A stretch of DNA of 64,000 nucleotides from Molossus alvarezi (Eukaryota; Chordata; Mammalia; Chiroptera; Molossidae): the NCBI GenBank assembly GCA_037176705.1, contig CM073886.1:10500501-10564500 (forward strand). Reading direction: 5' to 3'. The translations under genes and the position numbers were made by a program. Below, piece after piece: positions 41,101 through 52,260 of this stretch. The stretch's first letter is position 1. The number at the start of each line of letters is the position of its first letter. The notes below the pieces were generated by a model that was not told where the DNA came from, ran no database searches, and worked only from the letters and a program-made list of their open reading frames with translations.

Positions 41101-43692
41101 TGTCTCTGTCCCTTTCAGTATCTCTGCCAACAGAATTCTCTTAAAAATGTATTGAGTGTCTTGTGAGTCTTGGGGTTCACTTCATTAGGCAAAAGCCACA
41201 CACACAAATCTCTGTGAAATAAACTCTTCTCTACTTTGGGCTTGTGCTCAGACTGCTGGGGAACAATATCTTTAAGCTTCTTAGATGCACTATTATTTGA
41301 TTAAATGATTCTCTGAGGTATCTTCTTGGATATTTTTGAGATTTTATCAAAAGATTTTACAATCACATTCTCCGCTTCATCTTTAGATCATGTTTTACTG
41401 AAAATACCCTGTATTTGATCTTTGCCTAGAAGCCATTTGTTATCTGTAAAGGCTGGGGATTTTCAAACCCAATAATTCCTGGCTCCTTTTTGTTTTATAT
41501 TTTATTTTTGTTTTTAATCCTCATCCGAGGGTATTTTTCCATCGAATTTTAGAGAGAGTGGAAGGGACGAAGGGGGAGAGGCAGAGAGAGAAACATCAAT
41601 GTGAGAGAGACATCAGTTGGTTGCCTCCCACATGACCCTCTCCAAGGTGGGGATCAAACTTGCAACCTAGGTACATGCCATGACTAGGAATTGAACCCAA
41701 GACCCTTCAGTCCCCAGGTCAGCGCTCTAACTGCTGAGCCAAACCGCCCAGGGTGCCTCCTACCTCCTTTTTGTTCAACAATTTTTCCTTTAGCTTACCT
41801 CTCCTCTTTTATTTTACTGTAAGCAACAAGAAACCTGGTGGCAACTTCAACATTGTCTGGAAATCTCTATAGCTGGGTCACCCAATTCATCAAGTATATT
41901 TTCTTTCTCCATTACTGCAGGAGGCAGTGTTGCTAAACTTCTACCACTGTGTAACAAGAATCACCTTTGCACCAGTTTCCAATAACATTTTCCTCACTGT
42001 AGCCTCCTCAAAGGTCATCAGACTCCTACATATGAACTCTTTAAAACTCTTCAGGCTTTTATTAATACTCTCTTCAAAGTTCTTCCAGCTTCTGCCCATT
42101 TCCCAGTTCTAAAGCCACTCCCACAATTTAAGTTTTTGTTATGGCAAAATCATACTCCAGATACCAAAATCTGTTATCTATTGCTAGGTAACAAATTACT
42201 ACAAACTTATTGGCTTAAAACAATAAACATTTATTATCTCACACAGTTTCTGGAGGTGGGGAACTTGAGATTGGCTTAGCTAGGTGGTCCTGGCCCACAG
42301 TCTCTCATGAAGTTGGAGTCCAGATGTTGGCCAGGGCTGTAGTTATCTGAAGACCTGATTGGGCCTCAAGGATCCGCTTCTGAGATAGTTCAACAATATG
42401 ACTGGGAGTTTGTGCTGGCTGTTGGCAGGAGGCTCCAGTTCCTCACCAAGCAGACATCACCCTAGGACTGAGTGAGTATCCTCACATGGCAGCTGGCTTC
42501 CCCCAGAATGAGTGATCGAAGAGAGGGGCAGAAACAGCAATGTCTTTTATGACTTAGCTTTAAAGGACACACACTATCATTTCTGCAATATCCTACTGGT
42601 TACATAAGTCTGCTCTATTCAGTGTGGGAGGGGACTAAACAGGAGGCAAGAATTTTGGACAATTTTGGTGGCCATTTTGGACACTGGCTAGCACAGATTG
42701 TTTAATAGATGGCATTGGGAAAACTAGCTCACTCTTAGGAGAACAAAAATGAGTTAAACCCCTCTGTGATTCATATTTACAATAGTGAATTCCATTTAGA
42801 TTAAAAGAACCATATATAAAAGATAAAACTATAAAGCTATTTTTTAAATGTAGAATGGAAAAAACTTCTTAAACAAGATCCTAAAAAAATACATCTTTAG
42901 GTAAACAAACAAACAAAAGGAATTTGACTACATTAAGAATTTCTCCGGCTGACAATGGAAACCTTACAAATAACTCCATATAATAATGTTGAAGGAATGA
43001 TAGAATTATAATTATTCTACAACCCTAATGAAATTATTCAGGTAAGGGTTAAGGATTGGTGTGATTGATAGGTAACGGCCATTCATATAGTGCCAAAATA
43101 ACACCACACAGTTTGCTTTATATTGGCAACAAGGGGATATAACTACAATGGAAGGATCACACCCATGTCACCTGAATCAAGGGGCTAATTCTGAGCATCA
43201 CTAATGATAAGTCATATTAGCAATATTATGGATTTCTTGATATAACACAATATGAAATATATAAAATTACCTAAAATGTATTCTAACCAAAATGTTTAAT
43301 ATCAAGACTTTAAATCCACCATTTGGTTTATAGAAAACTCAGAATGGGATGGGTTACAAACCAAATGCTACAACACGTAAACAACCAGGCAAATTTGGAA
43401 ACTGGGTAATTGTGCAGGACAACTGGTAGTCTCTTTAACAAGTCAGCATCATGAGAAAAAAGGGACTGTTTTGGTTTGGAAGAGCCTTGAAGAACATAAT
43501 AACCAGCTATGATGCAAGGATCTAGACTGGGTCCTTATTTAGAGGAACCAGCTATAAAAGACATTTCTGGAATGAATGGAGAAATTGTGTATGCCCTGTA
43601 TATTAGATAAAATAAAACTTTATTGACATGGAAAGATGGCAATTATTAACAAAGCAGATTACAAACAGCACATACATTATGATTGTATTTGG

Positions 43693-43732
<40 letters not shown>

Positions 43733-45790
43733 CTGGAAGGACATTTGGTACTTTTATATTTTTAATTATCTGTGTTTTCTAAATGTATATAATATATACA
43801 TACTACTTTAAAAATAATAAATGGCTACTTACAATAAAAAATCAAGTGTTTCCATTCAACAATAGATGCTATAGGCGGGTGATATTCTATGAGAAAATAC
43901 TGGCAATATCTAAAACTAACTAGAAATTATCAGAAACAGACTTCTTCAACCGGGGTTCCTCTCCTGAATCTGAAAACCCAGCAAATAATCTGGGTAACTA
44001 TTTTCTTAACTCTCCCAAGGATGGTAGGTAAATAGTACCACTGTAGATACAAAGGAGAAAAGTAAATTTATTATGCATAATACATGCCTTAGGGTAACAG
44101 GGCTTAATTCTCCCTAGGAACTAAACCAAATTATGCAAGGATCTCCTGTAAAGCAACAAGAAAAAGATTAAAAAAAATAATAATAACTCAGCAGAAAAGT
44201 TGGTAAGGATATGAATAGGCAGCCCTGGATGGTGTGGCTCAGTTGGTTGGAGCACTGTCCTGTACATTGAAAGGTCTCAGGTCCGATTCCCAGTCAGGGC
44301 ACATACCTAGGTTGCAGGTTCCATCCTGGTTGGGGCAGGATAAGGTGCATATGGGAGGCAACCAATCAATATTTCTCTCTTGCATTGATGTTTCTTTCTC
44401 TTTCTCTCTCTCTCTTCCTCTCTCTAAAAATCAATAAATATATGGGGTAAAAAAAGAATATGAATAGAAGGGGAAACCAAAAATGCTAGTATATGAAAAG
44501 ATCTCATTAGTAATCAGAGGAATGCAAATTAAAATGAGATCATTCTATACCAATCAGATTGGCAAAATCAGAACACTGGATTTTGCTATGTGCTGTTGAG
44601 GGTATGCAGAAACAAGATCTCTTAAGCACAGCAGATCAAGACTGTAAAGTGCTACAGCCATTTAGGAGAGTAATCTGATTGATGATGTTGCTGAAATTTG
44701 TTTGTATGTGTCCTATGACCCAGCAATTCCACTCCCATGAGAAACCTTGGCCCAGGACCCACAAGGACACACATATGAAGATGCTCACGGTGGTACTATT
44801 TGTGGGGGCAGGAAGTGGGGAGGTAATCTAGGTTTCCAACCTCAAGGGAATGCATAAATAGAATTTGGTGAATGCATACCATAGATTCTTGTGCAGCAGT
44901 CAGAAGCAAAGAAATAAATGTACATAGAGAAGCATGAATAGATCTTGAAAAAAGAATTAATTGAATTAAGAAACAAAACACAAGGTCCATAACTCAATGT
45001 CATTTATGGAAACTTAAAATGCATACAAAACAAAGCTTTAGCTTTTCAAGGATACAAACATAATCCAAGCATATGGAGGGGTACCTATGGGGAAAAGGGA
45101 ACTGGGCAGGGGATTAAAAATAAAGGAAAAAAATAAAAAAAGATTTGCATAGGCCAATGATGATAAATGCCACACACCAAGAAGTATGATGAACTCAACA
45201 TTCTGTACCTAAGTCTTAAAAAACAAAAACAAAAATCTCCAAACAAACAAGCAAACACTAGCCAAGTGGGATGGGAATGACATCAGGGAAACCTGGAAAG
45301 GAGGTAGTTGGAGAATAGAAGAAAAAGCAATGTATTTGGAAGTCAGATAACCTATGGTTGGATGTGAGCTCTGCTGCTTACTGGCTCTTTGACCACGGAT
45401 GCATCACAACTTCCTCATTTAAAAAAAAAAAAAAAAAGTCAAACAGGGGTACAAGATGTACACACAAGCAGATAGCAGAATCACTCCTGACACACAAGAA
45501 TGAATCTGTGGGTGTGGATGACATTAGATAAACATTAGATTCAGAAGTGGTTATGAGATAACATTAGACAAATGTAAAACTATAGCTCAGGAAAGCACTT
45601 CCAAAATCATCCCATTTAAACTGCAAGTGGTGACCCATTAATGGGTCATGAAATAAGTTTAATGGGTCATGAAATAAGTTTAATGGGTCTCAAACAGCAT
45701 TAAAGGGAAAGAAAGAAAACAATATATCAGAGTGTATTTCACTGAAAGTATCATTTTATAAAACTCTTATTTCAGTTATATAATGTGTGA

Positions 45791-45827
<37 letters not shown>

Positions 45828-48800
45828 GATATGTATATGACATGCATTTTTTCTATGGGATAACAGTCACAAATTTGAAAAACATGGATACAGCCCAAAG
45901 GAATTCTATACTTTTGGATTCCAAGAATAAGTATTCTCCAAGATAACAGACAGTTGTTCTTAGTTGCCACTTTTTAATATATAAAGAACATAAAAAAAAA
46001 AGAAACCCTTATAGTCTCCATTAATATTGTCTCCATTATTATCATAAAAGAAAGGACATTTTTAACATTGTCAAACAGGACACAATAAAAGGCTTTATGT
46101 AAAACTCACTACATTGTATATATTTTTCTCACTTCCCTATCTTTTGGAACATGAGGACAGAATACTGGAGGTAGGAACCGACTTACTCAAGGTCACCCAA
46201 TTAGCTGTTGTGGAGGTGACACGTAACCCATATGTCCTGTCTGTGCTTTCCAAGATCTTCTCCTTAGAACTCAAAGAGATCCACAGAAGTGAAGCATAGC
46301 AGGTGGGACTCTGGAACTCCCTACCGTTTTTTATTAGGAATGGCCCTGCTTCTCTGATATTTCATTGCAAAAAAAATTTTTTGAGCCCCTGGGGGTGAGA
46401 TGGGGTGTTGCCTGCCAGGATAGAACCAGATCACAGAGGTCATTATGTTCCAGTTTAAAGTTACGTTTTTTTTCTAGAGGCACAAGAGTTATTTACGATT
46501 TGATTTCTGGACAAAGGGGAGAATAGATTGGGATTATGTTTGAGGGTAATTAATCAGGTGGTAGTACAACAGTTAGTTTGGCTGGGTAGAAAGCAGAGAG
46601 AGAGCAGTCATTAAACCATTGCAATAGAGATGTTGAGAGGGGGCCCTGCATGAGACAGCAGGGATGCAGAAGACAGCACCCCCAAAATTTCTGGGGTCAT
46701 GGCCAGTCAAAGCCAGGCCAGAGGCAGCCTCTCTAGGCAGTATCCCATATTTCCTTTTATTTATTTTTTAATGTCTTTATATCTAACTACTTGAGCAGTT
46801 CTCCCAGGGACATGGGCATAGGAGTAGGACTCAGGAGGTGGGGGAGGGACCCTCACCTGTAGTGCCAGCTGGCAGTCCTCAATCAGGCCCTGTACCAGGT
46901 AGTAGCGTGCTTCACCTAGTAGCTCCCCTAGTTCTCTGGTACTCTCAGGCAGTGGCACAGACCCATCCCGAAGGTAGTTGAGGATTGTACCAAAGTGTCG
47001 GCCGCTCCGGTCTATCAGTACCCAACCTAGTGAGGTAGAGACAGGGAGGAGAAAGGATGGCTTTGCTGGGGACCCTGGAACTACTAAACTTTTATGAAAA
47101 TAGGATTCCAAAGCTGTAAGCCTGAATTTTTCTCAAGCCTCTACCTTATCCAAGAAAATGCCGTTAAAACATGTCCCATGAGTGTTTCCATAGGCTCCCC
47201 CTTTTTTAATCCTTACCTGAGAACAATGAATTGATTTTTAGATGAGGGGGGGGACATCAATTGGTTGCCTCTTGCATGCACTCCCACTAGGGCTAGGATC
47301 GAACCCGAAACCCAGGCATGTTCCCTGATCCGAAATTGAACCCAAGACTTTTCAATGCATGGGAGGACACTCCAACCAACTGAGCCACACGGGCCAGGGC
47401 CAGACTTCTTTTTAACATATCCAGCCAAAGAGAATTAATTCCTTCCCAAGTGTGTTTTACATTGAGAAGGTTCTAATCATGAGAAAGTTCTTATAGATTA
47501 CCTTATCAATAAATCTCTAACCTCTGGTGTTAATTCTGACCATTCTGTTTAATTAAAATGTCTACCCCGCCATCTAAGTTCACTACTACTTTAACCTTTA
47601 TATTGTTCACAGAACTTACCTATCTGCAATTACATGCCTTTTTTTTTTTTTTTTTTTAAATCCTTACCTGAGGATATGTTTAGAGAGAGGAAGGGAGGGA
47701 GAGAGAGAGAAAGAGAAAAATTGATGTGAGAAACATCAATTGGTTGCCTCCTCTACGTGCCCAGATCGGGGATCAAACCCAAAACTGAGGTATGTGCCCT
47801 GACCAGGAATGGAACCTGCAACCTTTTGATGCATGGGAGGACATTTTAACCAACAGATACCCTGCCAGGGCACATGCTTCTTTCTTTCTTTCTTTTTTTT
47901 TTTGGTATGTTTTCTTGCTTATTGTTCTCCCCTGCCCCCACAAAAAAGTAAACTCAATAAGGTTAATCTCCTCTGATTCATTTACCAAAAAAAAAAAGTA
48001 TCTCCAGCACTAACTGGCACTTTACAGATACTGAATAAATAATTTCTTCACCTTTAGATATTTGAAGACTGAGCTCCACCTCCTACATGTTTATTTTCCT
48101 GCTCTCACAATCTCTGTTAAACCCCCTCTGACTTCCCCCTTCAAAACTTTAAGGTTCCACTTGAGCTTTTGAGGCCCAAATCTCAATGCAACACTCCAAG
48201 AAGGTAAGGTTTATCTGCCAAAGAGAACTCTCCACCCTACACTCTGGTGTCCCTGGCAAACCCAAAGCAGCCTTCTCCTTCTACCAATCTGCATTCACAG
48301 ATGGATTCCTAGAGTGTATTGGGGGGAACACAGAGACAGACAAGATCCTCCAATTCTCCAGGCTGGTTGTTAGCAGTGCTAAGACAGAGAGGGGAACAAA
48401 AGACTGGGCAGTTGGAAAAAACTGCTGAAGGTTGCCTGAAGGATGCTACTGGCAGCAGGGCTGGCTCCAAGATTTTGGGGCTGAGGAGTGAAGGGTGAGA
48501 GAATTGGGTGGGAGTGGTAATGAAAATTCTCAAGTGACATGTTGAATCACTTACCACAGTGCCTGGCAGAGTTGGAGAGGGGGTTGTTCCATAAGTGTGG
48601 GTTATTGCTGGGAGTAAAGATTGGGGGAGGAGGGAGATTATGAACAAAAAAGGGGAGATGGGGTGGCATGTGGGGGCCAGAGGAGGTAAGAATGAGTTGA
48701 CTGGACAGCAGTGAGAAGGGACAAGAAGACACCGGGCGATGAAAGACTAGGGGGTAAGGGAGCCGGCGATCCGGAGGATGGAGGACGGCACAAGGAAGGG

Positions 48801-49055
48801 CATCGCAGTACCTCCGGCGTCCGTGAGTACCTCCGCGCGGCCGCTGAACATGGCCTTGAGCATGGTGTCCTGTCCCGTGAGGGTGCGCAGCGTAGTGTAG
48901 TGCAGCGAGCCACCCACGTTCAGCTTTACGTACTTGCTGTTCGGGGTCTGTGGCTTGAGACCGTCGGCGGCGGAGCCAGGCTCGAGTCCCCAGGGCTTAG
49001 GGACTTCCAGGGACAGCGCCTCGGCCGCCGCCGGGCCGGAGGCCTCGGCCGACAT
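34929..49055 (-). CDS. KCTD13: KCTD13 (BACURD1/PDIP1), 6 coding exons
   Basis: BTB-domain adaptor that brings substrates such as RhoA to cullin-3 ubiquitin ligase; also known as a polymerase delta/PCNA interactor. Exons 49055..48812, 47026..46857, 37959..37870, 37780..37728, 37060..36865 and 35165..34929 total 990 bases and 329 aa, the same length as the human protein as I remember it. An acidic/Ala-rich N-terminus precedes the BTB fold (about 40-140; [29 protein letters not shown]). The C-terminal part is highly conserved ([20 protein letters not shown]) and ends GQQIVFKD, a PCNA-binding-like motif. The start MSAEASG is in the CpG island; the open frame upstream of it is 5' UTR. No defects seen. 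Confidence 0.97.
35380..36100 (+). repeat. Ancient interspersed repeat split by a SINE, in KCTD13 intron 5
   Basis: Pattern CTGGGACTGTAGCAGTGAAC, GAAGTTTACATTCTAGGGGG, then AGAGAAGGCCTTACTGAGAT. Similar traces occur at 3570-4525 and 50180-50460. I cannot name the family. Confidence 0.55.
35523..35759 (-). mobile_element. Ves-type SINE with 20-bp TSD
   Basis: Flanked by GACACAGACATACATTTAAT at 35503-35522 and 35760-35779, a perfect duplication. A few bases are missing in the tail hairpin region. Confidence 0.95.
36865..37060 (-). CDS. KCTD13: KCTD13 exon 5
   Basis: Encodes [16 protein letters not shown] ... ATEKKQTK; donor GTCAGA. Confidence 0.95.
37265..37510 (+). repeat. MIR SINE in KCTD13 intron 4
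   Basis: CCTAGTTCCACCACTTTTTA, GTGAAATGGAGATCACCTTT, then GCACTTAGTAAATGCTGGTC. Confidence 0.8.
37728..37780 (-). CDS. KCTD13: KCTD13 exon 4
   Basis: Encodes [17 protein letters not shown]; 53 bases, donor GTGACT. Confidence 0.95.
37870..37959 (-). CDS. KCTD13: KCTD13 exon 3
   Basis: Encodes [16 protein letters not shown] ... STSK; 90 bases, phase 0 at both ends. Confidence 0.95.
38001..38029 (+). repeat. (TCAC)n microsatellite
   Basis: Seven TCAC units about 40 bases upstream (transcription sense) of KCTD13 exon 3. Confidence 0.95.
38040..38450 (+). repeat. L2-like LINE fragment in KCTD13 intron 2
   Basis: AATCCAGACTCCTTGGTCGT, CACAAGGCTCTGCAGCATCC and GCTGGCTCCTCCGTACCATT fit an L2 3' region. 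Confidence 0.6.
38477..38700 (+). mobile_element. Ves-type SINE
   Basis: GGCCCTGGCCGGTTTGCCTC ... ATCCTCTGGTGAGGATCAAA; flanked by AAAAGATGC repeats (38464 and 38698). Confidence 0.92.
38994..39171 (+). mobile_element. Ves-related SINE, short AATAAA-tailed type
   Basis: AGCCTGGCTGGTGTGGCTCA ... TTAAATCAATAAAATC. Internal gap in the head. Confidence 0.85.
39183..39793 (+). mobile_element. L1 fragment with internal deletion, split by a SINE
   Basis: ORF2-like CAGTTCTACCAAATATTAAA and CCTACAAAGCTATAATAATG, then jumping to the same 3' UTR (AGATAAACCACAGAACTTAT) present at about 60045 and 61165. Everything between is missing. Confidence 0.8.
39225..39490 (+). mobile_element. Ves-type SINE inside L1
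   Basis: GCCCTGGCTGGTGAGGCTCA ... ATCCTTGGGTGAGGATTAAC; ATATCCTACA is repeated on both sides (39215-39224 and 39496-39505). Confidence 0.9.
40211..40456 (-). mobile_element. Ves-type SINE in the MaLR LTR
   Basis: TTCACTTGAGGATATTTTTC ... GAGTCAAACCAGCTAGGGCA, flanked by CTCAATGTCTTT/CTCATTGTCTTT. Confidence 0.9.
41495..41763 (-). mobile_element. Ves-type SINE in the MaLR internal region, 12-bp TSD
   Basis: Flanked by CTCCTTTTTGTT at 41483-41494 and 41764-41775. Confidence 0.92.
42715..42960 (+). mobile_element. Old L1 fragment
   Basis: GATGGCATTGGGAAAACTAG and later CTTAAACAAGATCCTAAAAA and ATTTGACTACATTAAGAATT match the L1 ORF2 C-terminal region; much decayed. Confidence 0.6.
42960..44215. 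other. Repeat-like sequence of unknown family in KCTD13 intron 2
   Basis: AT-rich. Part (43530-43620) resembles an ancient repeat, and a (CA)n run follows at 43696-43729. No coding sequence seen. Confidence 0.4.
43696..43729 (+). repeat. (CA)n microsatellite
   Basis: About 17 CA units. Confidence 0.97.
44222..44455 (+). mobile_element. Ves-related SINE, AATAAA-tailed type
   Basis: GCCCTGGATGGTGTGGCTCA ... TAAAAATCAATAAATATATG; AGGATATGAATAG / AGAATATGAATAG flank it. Confidence 0.88.
44460..45230 (+). mobile_element. Old L1 3' fragment
   Basis: ATCAGAGGAATGCAAATTAA, CCCAGCAATTCCACTCCCAT and CATTCTGTACCTAAGTCTTA. Order matches the L1 ORF2 end and 3' UTR; diverged. Confidence 0.75.
45640..45681 (+). 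repeat. Perfect 21-bp tandem duplication
   Basis: AATGGGTCATGAAATAAGTT plus T occurs twice head to tail, followed by the start of a third unit. Confidence 0.95.
45791..45824 (+). repeat. (GT)n microsatellite
   Basis: About 17 GT units. Confidence 0.97.
45830..46856. other. KCTD13: KCTD13 intron 2, exon-2-proximal part
   Basis: No recognisable exon or young repeat; AT-rich with a MIR-like trace at about 46155-46230 (AAGGTCACCCAATTAGCTGT). Confidence 0.45.
46857..47026 (-). CDS. KCTD13: KCTD13 exon 2, BTB second half
   Basis: Encodes [16 protein letters not shown] ... DCQLALQ; donor GTGAGG. Confidence 0.95.
47202..47400 (-). mobile_element. Ves-related SINE in KCTD13 intron 1
   Basis: TTAATCCTTACCTGAGAACA ... 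CAACTGAGCCACACGGGCCA; diverged. Confidence 0.85.
47639..47871 (-). mobile_element. Ves-related SINE in KCTD13 intron 1
   Basis: T tract, AATCCTTACCTGAGGATATG ... ACAGATACCCTGCCAGGG. Confidence 0.85.
48000..48811. other. KCTD13: KCTD13 intron 1, exon-1-proximal part
   Basis: No repeat or exon recognised; becomes GC-rich toward exon 1. Confidence 0.5.
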
Positions 49056-49430
49056 GCCAGGTGGTGGCGGAGGCGGCCTCGGGCTCCCTCCGCGCCCTCC
49101 GGCCGCTTCTAAAGACTCGGGGACCCGAACCCTCCTGCCAGACGGCTCGGCCAACACGCCCACACGTTGCCGCTACTCGGAGACACGGCGTCAGCACCAC
49201 CACGCCGGCTCCGCCCAGAAGCTCGGCCCAGCAGCTGCGCAGGCGCGTCAAAGGGCCGTCCCCGACCTCGCGAGGCCGGAGGGCGGAGCACGCGCAGTGG
49301 CCTGCTGTTGGTCAAGAGGTCACGCGTGGGCTGCGGCGGCTTGGGCCGCGTGAGGTGCGCTCCCCTGGTTAACGGCGGAGACCAGATGCGGGAGGCGCCC
49401 CACCACCTGCCCGAGGCGGAAGGTGGGTGG
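48770..49430. promoter_or_regulatory. KCTD13: CpG island at the KCTD13 promoter and exon 1
   Basis: Dense CpG from about 48770 to 49420, spanning exon 1 and the upstream flank. Several 80-180 codon ORFs here on both strands are composition artefacts. Confidence 0.8.
48812..49055 (-). CDS. KCTD13: KCTD13 exon 1, N-terminus and BTB first half
   Basis: Encodes [16 protein letters not shown] ... EVLTDAG; ends in phase 1 at a GTACTG donor, within a CpG island. Confidence 0.95.
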
Positions 49431-49589
49431 GTTTCGGCTCTCAGGGCGATTCCCAGGCCTGACGGGAGAACCGAGGCCCAGAAAAGCAGGGATTTGGGCA
49501 AGGTATCCCGCTTGCCGGCCCCTCGCTCTGGACGGAGGGGAGCTGTGAACAGACACCAAAGGAAGCTTTTAAAGAAGGCTGTTAAAAAA

Positions 49590-50165
49590 AACAGCTGAGT
49601 AAATTTAAAGATCAAATTGGCTTTATTCAACCATTTATGAACCAGACAGCATCCCATCTAGAAAACAGAAAGGAGCTCCCCAAGCTATAGAAAAGATTTC
49701 ATTTATTTTTTTGCTACTCCTCACCCAAGGTTATTTTTTGGTTTTTGTTTTTTTGGTTTTTTTTAGATAAAGTGGAGGGTAAGTTCGAAGGGAGAGAAAC
49801 CGATGTGTCTCTTCCCTCTCACATTAGTTGGTTGCCTTCCGCAGGACTCACTGGGGCTGGGGATTAAAACTGCAACCCCTTGGTCCCACTGAGCCAAACT
49901 GGCCAGGGTGAAAGGTTTCTAAAGGCAGAAAGGGGGTGAAAAAAGTGGCAATTATTAGCAAAGAATGCATTGCTTCAGGCAAGGTGGCCCTCCTAAGGGG
50001 ACAGGAAAGGGGTCTGTGAGGGGTGGGATTATCTCACTAGTGCTGACCAGGTCATCCTATGTTGACTGGCTAAAGGTTGTACGTTCTTTGGAAATCTTGA
50101 GGATCCTATTAGGTTAGATGTTAAGTCTTGGTTTGCTGATGTGGGGCTTAGCACAAGTGACTCTC
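49590..50165 (-). repeat. LTR-like repeat of undetermined family, split by a SINE
   Basis: AAAGATCAAATTGGCTTTAT, CAGACAGCATCCCATCTAG, CAGGTCATCCTATGTTGACT: a pattern I associate with an antisense LTR, family not resolved. Confidence 0.45.
49705..49909 (-). mobile_element. Ves-type SINE
   Basis: CTCCTCACCCAAGGTTATTT ... CTGAGCCAAACTGGCCAGGG; part of the middle is deleted. Confidence 0.87.
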
Positions 50166-51620
50166 TTTAAAAAACAAAACAAAACAAGGCTAAGGGGGAG
50201 TGGCCTCCCAAGGGAGGTGGCAGTAGAGTGGACATGCAGGGTGTGTGTAGGTAAGGTTGTCATGGAGGGACTCTGAGGAGGTGGTACTGAGCTGAAGCTG
50301 AGGAGAAGTGGCCAGGTCAAGGTGTGAAGGCTGAGAGTTCCAGGCAGAGAGAAGGGCAAATACAAAGACCCCAAGCAGGAACAGGCTTGGTGTATTTAAG
50401 GAGCTGAAAGACTGTGAAGGGTGGCTGGAGCAGCTGAGCAAAGGTTAGAATCTCAGCTAATATGGTGAGATACCCAACCCTGAAAGAAAAGAAATGAGAT
50501 AGAAGCACGTTGTTGATGAGAAAGTGTGGTAAGAAATGTGATGTAATCATCTAGCTTAATGTCTGGCAGGGGGATTTGCTGAAGGGAAAACTAAACACAG
50601 TTGTATAACTGTGCGAGGAGAAGGTGGTGTTTTATGTTCCCGAGAACTACTTTGTTTAATTCCTTCTGCTCACAATTAGAACATTTTCTCAGGTCCCTGA
50701 TCAATGACAGTTGGCCTTGGGCCAAGTTTTGGAGATACAACGTTGCACAGCACCATCCTTATAGATCCTTATGCCTACTAAAACTGAGCCGAGTACCCGC
50801 TTCCTTCATGGTATCTCACGATTACTCTAATCTGTACCCTTATCTTTCTGACACAGTTTCATTTGGGACAATTTAGAATTGCAGTGACCATTTTGGGGAA
50901 CTTTTGACAAGAATCAGATTGTTTATTTGAGAGGTACCTCAGAACAAAAGAAGAAACCCTCATGAGGACATTGTCTTGTTTGTCAAAAAGAGAGATTATT
51001 TTGTTTAGTAGATTAATAAATGCTGGCTTTTTAATTGTAGAGTTCCATTAAATTGTCAAGTGCCCAGGTTGTTTTTAAAACAAACACACTCTGTGTGTGT
51101 ACATGTATATGTCAAAATCTGTTTTTTCTACTTTCAAACTGTCTTTCCTCACCTTGCAAAGGGTCATTGATTAGATTTTTAGAGTGGTAATTTCATATTT
51201 CTCTGAAGTAGCTCCCTCTCACTTTTTTTTGTCTGTTTCTTTCTCATGGAATACTTTAAAGATTAACTATTAAAAACTGTTCCATTGTATATGTGTACTC
51301 TAGAAATAACTAGTCTACTTAAACAGTTAAAAATGTCTTAAACAATTGTTAAACTATATATGTTTCCTTTGTGGGCACTGAAAAGTATATTTATGTAATA
51401 GGCTTCATTATTATAGTGACAAGATAAAAAAAGGCCTTAATTCTAAGATAAAAGAAGAGCATTTGCCATGATCTATGTCTTTAAATTTGCCATGGAAAAT
51501 AATGCCAGCACAATATTTTGGTTTGTACAAGATCAGGGTCAATTTTTAAATGATTTAAACCTTTTTAATTTTTATATTGATTTTATAAATTAATATAGAT
51601 TTCATTTTTATTTATAATTT
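50165..51620. other. Intergenic region right of KCTD13
   Basis: 50180-50460 resembles the ancient unnamed repeat also seen at 35380-36100. 50600-51600 is AT-rich without a recognised feature. No gene. Confidence 0.45.
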
Positions 51621-51920
51621 TAATTTTTTTCTGCAGTCACCACAATGCCATACATTACATCCCCAGAATTTATTTATAATTGGAAATTTACATATATATA
51701 AGTTTACATATAACTGGAAGTTGACCAACTTCATCCATTTCCCCCACACCCTACCCCCGCCTCTGGCAATCACCAGTCTATTCTGTTTCTGAGTTCAGTT
51801 TTTTTAGATTCCACATATAAGTGATATCATAGAGTATTTTACTGTTTGATTTATTTCACTTAGCATAATGCCTTCAAGGCCCATCCATGCTGTCACAAAT
51901 GACAGGATTTATGGCATATA

Positions 51921-51984
51921 TATATATATTCATATATATACACACACATATATATATGTGTGTGTATATATATGAATATATATA
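51921..51984. repeat. 64-bp perfect palindrome (TA/CA-rich)
   Basis: Every base from 51921 to 51984 pairs with its mirror about 51952/51953; the core is CACACACATATATATGTG-like with TATATATGAATATATATA outer arms. Confidence 0.95.
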
Positions 51985-52260
51985 AACATTTTCTTTCTTT
52001 ATTCATCTGTTGATGGACACTTCGTTTATTTCCATGTCTTGGCTATTGTAAGTAATGCTGTAATGAACATTGGGGTTTAGATATCTCTTTGAGATAGTGA
52101 TTTTGTTTTCTTCAGATATATACCCAGAAGTGGAATTGCTGGATTATATGGTAGTTCTAGTTTTAATTTTTTGAGGAAACTCCATTCTGTTTTGCAAGGT
52201 GGCTGCACCAATTTACATTCCCATGAGCAGTGAACAGGGGTTCCCTTTTCTCCACATTCT

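Larger units (their letters stand above)
39822..42695 (-). mobile_element. MaLR (MLT1/MST-type) LTR element with both LTRs, in reverse orientation
   Basis: Two same-orientation LTRs (39822-40577 including a SINE, and 42172-42695) share TAACAAATT ... GGCTTAAAACAA, TCTCACACAGTTTCTG, CATGGCAGCTGGCTTC and a terminal GGCTAGCACA-like end. Between them is MaLR-type internal sequence (CCCAAAGTCTCATCTCATTA, AATCACCTTTGCACCAGTTT, AAGCCACTCCCACAATTT). Class III endogenous-retrovirus relatives of this type have no functional genes; none is seen. Two SINEs interrupt it. Confidence 0.78.

Noticed and set aside
49109..49657. 182-codon and overlapping ORFs upstream of KCTD13
   Set aside because: CpG-island open frames on both strands without homology; extension of the KCTD13 frame upstream of MSAEASG is 5' UTR.
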